Source: Aurifilum marmelostoma
Lineage: Eukaryota > Ascomycota > Sordariomycetes > Diaporthales > Cryphonectriaceae
Assembly: GCA_027559495.1 (NCBI GenBank)
Contig: JAMXSV010000004.1
Location: forward strand, 1,415,001 to 1,479,000
Length of the DNA: 64,000 nt
Reading direction: 5' to 3'
Positions 55,215 through 64,000 of this stretch are shown here, in pieces. How positions within the stretch are numbered: position 1 is the stretch's first letter; each line of letters starts with the position of its first letter. A model generated the notes under the pieces. The model ran no database searches. It was given only the letters and a program-made list of their open reading frames with translations, and had not been told where the DNA came from. The translations under genes were made by a program, and so were the position numbers.

Positions 55215-58200
55215 GGTGGGCGGGTTGGGAGGAGGACTATGGTGTGCTGTGTGGAGAACAAGATTATGCTCGGTTTATCTTTGGCAGGCGATGCATGAGA
55301 CTTGGTTGCTCGATTGGGCTACTGCTGTCGAGATCGAAGTATACTCGCAATCAGATGTTCTGATGCCCAGTGTGGGGCTGTCTTGGGACGATGGCAGACG
55401 GTGAAGTTGCAAGTCGGAGCGGTAGGATGGTTGACGATGATGCAAATGCTAGGAAAAGGTGAATGTCATCGGGTCAAGTCGGCCATAGGACCAACCTGAA
55501 GAGATTGTAGCAAGCCTGTGTCGTCCTGTCTCGGTCTCCTGGAAGAAATGTGGTTAGTAGTGTGGATCGTCGAGGCTTGAGCTGCAAACCGCCGAGAGAC
55601 GACAAAGCATGACAAGGCAATCAGGATAAGCATGTACGGATCGATGTGCACTCACTAGGGGTCGCGTCGTCAGGAGACTAAAGTAAAATCAGGTGCAGGC
55701 CCTCTGGAGATGCCGGTATCCTGTGATGAGGTAGAGGATAGAGGAGGGAGTGGAGGGAGGGGAGAGCAAGGTCGCTGGGCTCTGAGGCAGGGGAAAAAAC
55801 AGTAGGGAGAAGGGCACTCGAGAGCTGAGAGAGCGAGAGCGAGATAGCTATGTGCAGAATCTGTTGCGTCAGAAGCTATGTATGGAGGATAAGTATGTGC
55901 CTTGATTAGCGACTGGGTTTCCTTAACAAGAGGGAGAGAGGAAGCGTTTTAGGAGCTGATAATGCGATAACAGGTCGATATTCCCTCGATAATGCAATTT
56001 CACACGTGTCTGCCCAATCAGGATCCGGATTAGCGTGGTTTGCTACCCCTCCATGGCCCCTGTTTCTCCAGAGGCTTCTCCAAGGCATCCAGGCCCACTC
56101 TCCAGCACCTGGATCAATCAGAAGCAGATGTCTGGGGACTCATTCCATCCAGATGCAGGCCTACGGGTGTACAGGAACCTGCTCCGTCTAATCACTATGA
56201 TTACGTAGGACAGCTGCGCCAAGTGTCACTGGACATGCAGGCGCAATACTTATCGTGGTCAGATGTCACGACATTTTTCGTCGTCTCATGGCAGCTCTCA
56301 CAGTACAGCAGAGCCATTGCCGATCGTTCTAGGGGGGGGGGCAGGGGAGGTTCCTACTTGGGAAGAACAGCTCACTCCTGCAGCGCAACGTCATGAGGCG
56401 AAGGGCTGGTTTTGCAGGGATACATGGCCGTGATTTTATTAATCAAGGCTGGCTGGGGATGGAAATTATGAGGAAAAAGGCGAACCCCCCCCCCCCCCCA
56501 AAAAAAAACTGTAGCGGCATAGACGCCAATGTCAAAATTCGAGCAAATGCTGGGGCAACACAACATTTCCAGGCCCCCCACCATCATGATGACGTTGTCT
56601 CTGCCGAGCCGTGGTTCGAAGGAGGAAGCTCCACCCAGCGCCCAAAATATACCTCGTGCAGGCTTGTGCTCACCACGATGGTGTGGTGCCCATGCGGACG
56701 GGTCGATACTTGCTCTCGAGAGAATTCGTGTATCTAGGGATTTGACGTCGCCAAACAGCCTTGGACGCCAAGAACCTCCTTCACCAAAAAGATCCCCCGT
56801 CCTTGTTTCCTCTCCCGGCCATCTGAAACATACGATGGCCAGTCCCAAATTGGCACGCGAGATGAAACATGTCCATTGTCTTTGTCATGCGATATAGCAG
56901 GTCTTAATGAACACAAACATGTGGTCTGTACACGGCAGGACAGACTCTTCTCCTGCTCTGTTCGGCCAAGCCGATCTGAAGAATGTGTTACACCATGCCA
57001 CAGTCATGGGGGCCTGGTATGCCTCGCCAGACGGACAAGCTTGCATCAAGATTCAGCCTGTCCGAGATGAGTCTGTCGTTGTTGTGAATAATACCGACTG
57101 TGGTCATTGACCGGTGGAAAGATGGCTTTGGCCTGATGAGAGCTTCTGTCCGGCCCTCCATTCTTTGGTTTTGCCGGTGTGCCAGCCAGCCACCTATGCC
57201 GGTGGCGAGGCTGACCACCAGCTCTTTTCTGTTCTGTAATTCTTTTCTGGTCAGACTTGCTGTCACACTTGGAATCCGGTTTGTCGTACTCAGGGGTACC
57301 CGCTAGCGCCATCCCGTTCATCTCTGGCCTCCCAAGGCAGCATGCAGAATACTAGGGTAGCCTTTCGATAAAAAATATCATTAAAAAACCAAAACATGAG
57401 GCACGCTGTTCGTGGGTGGGGTCCACGATGAGACTGGTGTGATTAGAGCAAAATCACGTCGATGGCTGCAGTGACGTCACAACGCCGGACCTCAGGCCCC
57501 AGTCCCGGGCCGGACTATCGCACCTGTACAAGAATGTCTGCAGCAGCAATACATATATGCCATTAAGCCCTAAACATCAAGCCCTGGGGGGTGGTGGCGG
57601 CGGCGGCGGCGCCGTCTCTGGTCACGTCGATGTGGCTTGTGTGCCACGCAACACGGCGACGATGGGTGACACCAACATAATGTCACGAGAATGTTTGTTT
57701 GCTAGCGATCGACAAGTATGCTGTGCCCGTCACCCTTTTTCTGAAGCCCAAACCAGCCAAGCCCAGCCAAAGCAAGCCGTACGTGCGGCCTGAGAAGTGT
57801 TCCCCTGCCGCCTAAAACTGGCACCTACTGCAGTGTCACCAGTCTATGTTGACGCTGAGCACGAAATGATGGGGTCTTGTTGATCTGCTGCAAACATCAT
57901 GTAAAGTGAATGCCTTGTCAGCTTCCCCAGTCAGCCGTGGTGCTGTGTCAGCCGGCACATGAAAGTATACATAGTATACTGGGGTTCAAAAAAAATACGT
58001 AGCAGTCAATGATCGGCGGCAGCTGGTTTGGTTTGGGATTGGCAGCATGCATATTTCTGGCCCAGAATGGCAAGCAGACAGACTTGGCCGTGCTCCATTT
58101 GGGCCTGAACTTCAATCGCCCATCACACGATCAGCGGGCCAATCAAGACTCCAGAGCGGGAGCACGCTTGCAGGATCCAGACCGCAGCCGCGTTGGCCCC

Positions 58201-59367
58201 GGGTCCAGAATGAACTCTAACGACATCATAATGGGCTGCATCGTCGACATACCATGTACGTACGTAGTAGGTGTTTGTCCTTTTTGCCAATGCTAAGAAA
58301 ATGCCCAGTAAACACCGCCTTCAAACGGCGGCTCTCGTCGCAATGATTGACACCACCTGGAGTCTTGCCCTTGGGCTTGGCTGACTTGGCCAGGCAGACG
58401 CCGGATCAGAAACTTTGCCTCGTGGAATCTGGCTTGACACATAGGCTTACGCTCTCTAAGTGGAGCTTGTCTTGAAGAATCGCCCGAAACCAAAAGTAAA
58501 GTCTATCTGAAAAACCTGGGAGATCTCGAAGATGCCTTTGTTCATATGCCATAGCAGTGCCAGGGTCCGTCAGAATCCAAGAGATTCAAGCTACAGGGCT
58601 ACAGTACCATAGTAGTACATCATATGCATGGTATGGCCCTGTCAAGGACCCTCCGTCAGGGGAAAACAGGCCTCCCGCCGGGGCTATGCCTCCCCCGGCT
58701 TCACTACTCGCTCACTTAGCATTGCAGCAGCACGTAACCTCTAACTGAGCATTTGGTCCGTCGAACAATAGCGTGTGGCGTACTATCAACCTGACCACCC
58801 CCCGACTGGTATCGTCATGCTGTAGTTGCTACCCGCCCTGCCCCCCCCCCCCCATCAGCCCATTTCATATCTTGTTTTATCAGTCTGCCGTCTTTCCCGA
58901 CGACTCCTATGTACGACCGCCAGACCTGCACACACAAACCCGACGACCCATAATTCGACATTTGACGCCCCAATTCTTCGTACCCAGTGCCTCGTCAGCA
59001 TCCTGCACCTCCCGAACGGTTGGTTTCGGAGCTCGGCTGGGCGTCATGATACAGCAGGAGTGTTGAGAGAGAAAAGGAGAATCTTGGGCAGTTAAGCCGG
59101 GGCCACATGCAAATTTTAGGAGAGAACACGCCTCACATATCCAGCAGAAGAGCCGCTGTGATCCAATAATTGAAACATCCAAAGTCAAAGCCTCTTCTGC
59201 CAAGGTTGGCCAGCACACCGGACGACTCCACAGTTCAGGCCAGGCGGCGCGGATAAAAACTACGGATCAGCAGGGGCTTCAAACCGTCTCAACAGCAGCC
59301 ACCCATTCTTGACTCGTGAAACTTTCAGCCACGCCTTCAAAAGTTATAGAGGCCATCGTCGCCCACG
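55215..59367. promoter_or_regulatory. 4.1-kb divergent region between PBS2 and the ECM3-like gene
   Basis: No gene supported. It contains both promoters, G10 (56332-56341), C15 followed by A-run (from 56485) and C13 (58841-58853) tracts. A GTATACATAGTATAC palindrome lies near 57965, and a GTAC/AGTA-rich patch near 58600-58640. The first 500 bp upstream of PBS2 may contain a long 5' leader. Confidence 0.45.
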
Positions 59368-61374
59368 ATGGTCGCTTCGTTTCGCCTCGCTAACGTCGAG
59401 GCGCCGCCGCTCACCATGGAGCCTACAACAACATCATCAGCACCCTTTGTGGTCTTCACCAGGCCACATGATTCCCATCCGTCGCTGGGCCACCTGGTCC
59501 TCCTCGTCTTCGAGGCGGTGATGCAGGTGGTCTGCGTCAGTCTTCCAGGATATATCATCGCGAGGCTGGGCCACTTTGACGCCGACAAGCAGAAGTTCCT
59601 CGCGAACTTGAACGTGATGCTGTTCACACCATGTCTCAGTATGGTTACACCCGGCCCGGATCTTGCAGTGCTATTCCCCGCTGACACCACCTGCCGCACG
59701 CAGTCTTCACGAAACTCGCCTCCCAGCTCAACGCCGACAAGCTCGTTGAGCTAGGCGTCATACCAATCATCTTTGTCATACAAACGCTCGTATCGTACTG
59801 CGTTTCGCAAGTCGTGACTCGGCTGTTCGGTTTTAACAAGAGGGCCTCAAACTTTGTCACGGCCATGGGGGTACGTTGCGCCCGAGTGGTTTGATGCGCT
59901 TGGGTAGACATGAGAGGACTTGTCTCGGATGCTGACAGAAGCACAAATCTAGGTCTTTGGAAACTCCAACTCGCTCCCGATCTCGCTCGTGATCTCTCTC
60001 TCGCAGACGCTCAAGGGCCTCCACTGGGACAAGATCCCCGGCGACAACGATGACGAGGTCGCGGCCCGCGGTATTCTATATCTGATGATCTTCCAGCAGC
60101 TGGGACAGCTGGTACGATGGAGCTGGGGCTACCATGTGCTCCTCGCGCCAAAGGAGAAGTACGACGAGTACCACAGCGAGAGGGCCGAGGAGGGTCGGTT
60201 CGCCGGTGACGCCATGGGCAGCGAGGAGACAGACAACCTCCTGGACTACGACGAGAACGACGAGGACGAAAACGAGGCGCACAGGAGCAGCGATTCAGAA
60301 ATCTACGAGCCAGCTGGTCGCACGCCGGTGGCGAACATGTCGCGATCATCACTGGCTGACCTGAATGACCATGGCGACGGCTCCCTCACCCCGCGAAAGA
60401 ACGGCAACGGGAGATACCACCACAAGAAGGGCTCCGAACGCCCGAGCACCGCGGACACCATCACCGAGGACGGCAACGGCAACCAGGACGAGGGTATTCT
60501 GTCCTTTCCGCGCATCCGGAACAGCGATGAGCCGGAGCTACCGGAAGGCATCATGGGCCTGCCGCAGCGGGTGAAGCGCTGGACCAAGGAGAAGAAGGAT
60601 GCCGTAGCGGCGGCCCTGGTGCGCCGGCGTCAGCAGGCATATGCCAGCCTCCCGCCTCCCCTCCAGCGCGCAGCCGACTTTGCACGGCGCGCCGGCACCA
60701 AGGTCAACACGTTCCTGTGGGAGTTCATGAACCCGCCCCTCTGGGCTATGCTCATCGCCGTCATCGTGGCCTCGGTGCCGGACCTCCAACGGCTGTTCTT
60801 CGAGGAGGGTTCCTTCATCAAGAACAGCGTGACCAGTGCCGTCAGTTCCAGCGCGGGTGTCGCAGTTCCCCTCATCCTGGTCGTGCTGGGCGCCAACCTT
60901 GCGCGCAACACACAGAAGCGCGACGGCGAGGCCGCGGACCCGGAGGAGGCCCGGATCGGCACCAGGCTGCTGGTCGCCAGCCTGCTGTGCCGCATGCTCC
61001 TGCCGACGGTCATCATGGCGCCCATCCTGGCGCTGTTTGCCAAATACGTGCCGGTCAGCATCCTCGACGACCCGATCTTTGTGATTGTCTGCTTCTTGCT
61101 CGTCGGCGCGCCCAGCGCGCTGCAGCTCGCTCAGATCTGCCAGATCAACTCGGTGTACGAGAATGTCATGTCGAGGGTATTATTCCAGAGCTACGTTATC
61201 TGGTATGTGTTTCCCCCTGTCCCATACATGCGCTATGACCCCCCCCCCCCCCCCCCTTCTCCCTTCTTCACCTCACTGGATTGCCTGCTGACCATGTTTG
61301 ATCAATTCAGGATCCTTCCGTCCACCCTCATTCTGGTTATGGTCGCACTGGAAGTAGTCGAATGGGCGGTCTAA
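59368..61374 (+). CDS. ECM3-like auxin-efflux-carrier family transporter
   Basis: A membrane transporter of the auxin efflux carrier (AEC/PIN-like) family, related to yeast Ecm3; its substrate is unknown. Exons 59368-59638, 59704-59870, 59953-61202 and 61311-61374 join to 583 aa. An N-terminal helix bundle includes HLVLLVFEAVMQVVCVSLPG and FLANLNVMLFTPCLIFTKLA. GNSNSLPISLVISL is the family's conserved Gly-Asn-Ser motif. A large acidic cytosolic loop (about 200-330) separates the two bundles. The second bundle includes FMNPPLWAMLIAVIVAS, VAVPLILVVLGANLAR and FVIVCFLLVGAPSALQLAQI. Intron 3 (61203-61310) is 108 bp, lacks an in-frame stop and carries a C18 run, so retention would insert 36 residues. 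ATG 59416 is an alternative start. Confidence 0.9.
61239..61256 (+). repeat. C18 homopolymer inside ECM3-like intron 3
   Basis: Longest G/C mononucleotide run in the window. It lies near the donor of an in-frame, stop-free intron. Confidence 0.9.
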
Positions 61375-61954
61375 GAGGCACCACCCGCTCCCGCTTCCGT
61401 GGGGGACTCCGGTACATTGTGCTGTCTCAACTTCGCGCTCCCTCAATGCATGAGTGCGTAGCACAGCATACACACACACACACACACACGAAGCCTACAG
61501 GTTATAACAGGTTCATCATCGCATTTTTATCGGCGTTTGGGTCCCGGATCCGGGCTCGTTCCTTTTCAGCTCTGTTCTGGGTTTCTCTTGGCATCGGAGT
61601 TCTGGGCTTGGGGACAAGAGGTGGCGACGGTCCGCTTCCTCCAAGGTCGACATATGGGTTCACACTGTACTTAAATACGATAAGACGAGTCTGAGAATAA
61701 TAGAATCCGGGAAACAGTACACTGAGAGGATACATTCGGGGCATTGGAAACGGTACATGTCAAGGGGGAAGTAGGCAAGACAGGAAGCCGAAGAGGGTTG
61801 TGTGTTGCGTGTAGGGACAGACATGCCACGATGAACAAAGATATCATGGTAACAAGAAGACGATCTTGGTTGTATATCAAACCCGGGCAAGTAGGGCAGC
61901 CATGATCACATTTCTCAGACAGGATCAGAACATGTATTACCAGTAGTCAGGCTT
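61375..61954. other. Convergent 3' region with (AC)10
   Basis: 3' UTRs of the ECM3-like and PNPOx genes, and an (AC)10 tract at 61470-61489. No gene seen. Confidence 0.6.
61470..61489 (+). repeat. (AC)10 microsatellite
   Basis: Ten AC units about 95 bp after the ECM3-like stop codon. Confidence 0.9.
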
Positions 61955-62878
61955 CTATTCCTTCTTGACGTGGCTTGTCCCGTTCAACAAGGGCTCCTGC
62001 GCGCTGTCCGGCGCGGCGAGCACCCAGTCCTTGACATTGCCCTTCCAATCACTGATCCTCACGTCCCTAATATCCACCACAATTACCCGTACCTCCTCGC
62101 CGGCCACGAAGCAGCGCCTGCCGCCGTCCTCCTCCAACCCGAAGGCGCTGGCCTGGACCGGAGCCTGGTTGTCGCCACGGGCTTCCCGTGCCTCCTCAAA
62201 GGTGTTGTTCTCCAGGTGCACACCGCGGTAGAAGCGCTCCTCGTCTGTGCCGGGGTCGACGAGCCTGGCGCTGCCATTGATGGTGGCGGAGATGCTGGAC
62301 ATGGCTGAGGTGTTGAGGTTCAGCAGGAGGGAGGCAAGGGACGAAGGGCGGTGGGCGGCTGGAGGGGAGCCACCGGAGGAGGAGGACAGACGGCGGGAGG
62401 AGGTGGTGGGGGGCCGGTGGGAGACCCAGTCGTGGACGAGGAGGGAGACGTGAGGATTCGTGCGCAGGTTGGCCATCTTTCTGGAGGCTGGATTGGTGGT
62501 CATGATGATTACCGGGGAGGGGGAATAGGCGGAGGAAGGGAGGTAGGTGTAGTTCATGAGGGAGACGGTGGGGATGTTGTCGGTGCATGTCGCGAGATGG
62601 AGCTGTAGGGTTTATCGAGGGTGTTTGAAGGTCAGCCTTTGCGAAGGGCAGCCGCACGGTATCCGGACCTCCTTCACTGTTTCACAGTATATATTGTGCC
62701 TTTGCCCCACTGGTGTTTGTGGCATGGAGAAGAGGGGGGGGGGGGGGCGAGGAAAGACGTAGCAACGTACGAAGCGAGCATTCTCGAGGCATTGCACTAC
62801 ATCTTGTGGAAGTGAGCTGGTGAGCTGGCGGTTGTTGTCGCCGTTGGAGGCTGCTGCATTGAGTGGTATCTGTGACAT
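61955..62878 (-). CDS. Pyridoxamine 5'-phosphate oxidase-like FMN-binding split-barrel protein
   Basis: A flavin-binding split-barrel protein of the fungal PNPOx-like family (similar to yeast YLR456W and YPR172W). True PNP oxidase activity is not implied. Exons 62878-62771 and 62602-61955 join in phase 0 to 251 aa. The 168-bp intron (GTACGT..CTACAG) contains a G14 run. Joining gives the family start: LPQDVVQCLENARF, then LHLATCTDNIPTVSLMNYTYL, followed by VIIMTTNPASRKMANLRTNPHVSLLVHDW, the FMN-contact strand pair. A Ser/Arg-rich insert follows, then SSISATINGSARLVDPG and RFYRGVHLENN. GEEVRVIVVDIRDVRISDWKG is the last strand. Cytosolic or nuclear by the lack of targeting signals. Confidence 0.88.
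62734..62747 (+). repeat. G14 homopolymer in the PNPOx intron
   Basis: Run of 14 G's on plus (C's in the transcript), just downstream of the PNPOx intron donor. Confidence 0.9.
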
Positions 62879-63849
62879 GGTGGAGGGCTAGAGGGTGTGT
62901 GAAGGAGGATGAGGGAGGTCTGTGGCTGGCTGACTGGCTGGCTGCGGCGGCGGTAGTGCTGGTGGTGCTGGTGGTGACGTTGTGGCAGTTGTTGAAAGAC
63001 GTGGAGTTGTTTTGTGTTACCGTGATCCTGTTCAGAGAGGGAGGCAGTCATTGACCATGGGGGTGGTTGGTGGATGGGCTGATATGATAGAATGAAGAGA
63101 GGGAGGTTTAGTACAGCGCTAGCTCTCAGCTGCGCTGGGAACCGCCCTCCCAGTATTGCTTACCTGGGCATGTATACACCATAGTAATTGTGGTGGTGCA
63201 GTACATACAGTAATCAACGGCAGTGGCCATCATTTGGGGTGGTGCTTAACTAAGGAGGGCGAGGAGGGGTACTGTAGTTAGACACTAGTTGGTCACTGAA
63301 CAAGCCACTGCCCTGCAAATGACGTCTCTAGTGCATTCATCCATCCGTCTTCCCCGGATCGGGCCTGGCCTTCAGGGTTCCCCAGATCTTCAGACATAGT
63401 CCATACCTGTATATCATGTAACCTCGCTTCAACGTTGGATCTTGACAAGATGAGGGCTGAATCCAGCAGTTATCAGTATTTTTTCTGGTCACAGATACAA
63501 AGGCTGTTGCAATAATGCTTTCATAATATAAGGGGATTGAAAATAATTTTTCTCAGCTGCCCTGCTTGACTTTGTTCTCAGTGAAACTTTCAGGTCCTTC
63601 CTTGTGCTGGCGGTTCACTTGACCGGAGCGGGTATCAGCGGCTGAGGTGTGAGGAGCATTGGAGAAGAACCCTCGGGAAACAACAACCTCCTTCCTCTCT
63701 CACCTACTTCCTTTTGATCTTTGCCGAGGGCGTGAACAACAGCTCTCACTCTCCTCTTCTGCTCCTCCTCCTCCTCCTCTACCTCCGTTATTTAGAAAGC
63801 ACAGTGTTCTCTCTTACTAGATACGGCTGTGCAGCAGTCCTAAATAACC
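62879..63849. promoter_or_regulatory. Divergent promoter region, PNPOx gene / right-edge gene
   Basis: About 970 bp. The last 200 bp (63650-63849) are C/T-rich with a (CTC)n tract, like a 5' leader. No gene seen. Confidence 0.45.
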
Positions 63850-64000
63850 ATGAGATCCCTCAAACGTGCCCATCAGCGCCTTCCTCTGTGGCCACCACAG
63901 GCCTCTCGCCTCCTCTTCTCCACGACGACAACAACAGCCACAGCATCTCCTTCCTCTTCCTCCCCTTCCTCGTCCTCACGGGTTCCCATTACACCTATAA
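63850..64000 (+). CDS. 5' part of a gene cut by the window end, likely mitochondrial protein
   Basis: An ATG at 63850 opens a frame that runs to the window edge without a stop (50 codons). The peptide begins MRSLKRAHQRLPLWPPQASR and continues Leu/Phe then Ser/Thr-rich. It has Arg/Lys/His but no acidic residue, typical of a mitochondrial presequence. A C/T-rich leader precedes it. The mature protein lies outside the window, so the identity is unknown. Confidence 0.5.
   Translation, partial: MRSLKRAHQRLPLWPPQASRLLFSTTTTTATASPSSSSPSSSSRVPITPI

Noticed and set aside
1..64000. tRNA, rRNA, CRISPR or intact transposon
   Set aside because: No T-loop/anticodon architecture, rRNA sequence, spaced repeats or transposase/reverse-transcriptase motifs were seen by eye. 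A tRNAscan-SE and repeat-library search would be decisive.

Overview
The window is nuclear DNA of a filamentous ascomycete (Pezizomycotina, most likely Sordariomycetes). The evidence is short introns of about 58-168 bp with GT..AG ends and CTAAY-type branch sites, small genes on both strands separated by long intergenic stretches, a 20-nt HAC1-type stress intron of the filamentous-fungal kind, an AA9 cellulose monooxygenase, a DUF7924 protein and fungal signalling genes. The order or genus cannot be fixed from sequence alone. I support 22 protein genes. I see no tRNA or rRNA gene, no CRISPR array and no intact transposon.

Layout. 0-8 kb: SKI2 RNA helicase (+), DID2/CHMP1 ESCRT-III subunit (-) and a DUF427 protein (+). 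7.7-13.4 kb: a gene-free stretch holding a 1.5-kb field of degenerate 'taggtc..tggt' repeats. 13.4-17 kb: HAC1, the unfolded-protein-response bZIP factor with its Ire1-cleaved intron (+), then PEX16 (-). 18-24 kb: a disordered acidic protein, a single-pass membrane protein with a Cys-rich outer domain, and a small unknown protein (all -). 27-38 kb: a dense block of a RAX1-like RGS membrane protein (+), zuotin ZUO1 (+), pyruvate dehydrogenase E1-beta (-), sterol methyltransferase ERG6 (-), splicing factor SLT11/ECM2 (+) and MZM1 (-). 40-49 kb: a secreted AA9 LPMO (+), RHO3 GTPase (+) and a DUF7924 gene (-). 49.7-64 kb: siroheme enzyme MET1 (+), HOG-pathway MAPKK PBS2 (-), an ECM3-like efflux carrier (+), a PNPOx-like flavoprotein (-) and the start of a gene running off the right edge (+). 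The genes are mostly unrelated housekeeping and signalling functions. Nothing suggests a biosynthetic cluster.

Two signals stand out. First, HAC1 has an almost textbook pair of Ire1 hairpins whose 20-nt excision swaps the C-terminal reading frame. Second, three conserved genes (SKI2, PEX16, DUF7924) are each broken by one extra base in a six-base G/C tract, a fourth (PBS2) may be, and non-coding DNA carries at least thirteen G/C runs of 9-18 bases. The likeliest cause is homopolymer over-calling. A strain with expanding G tracts is the alternative.
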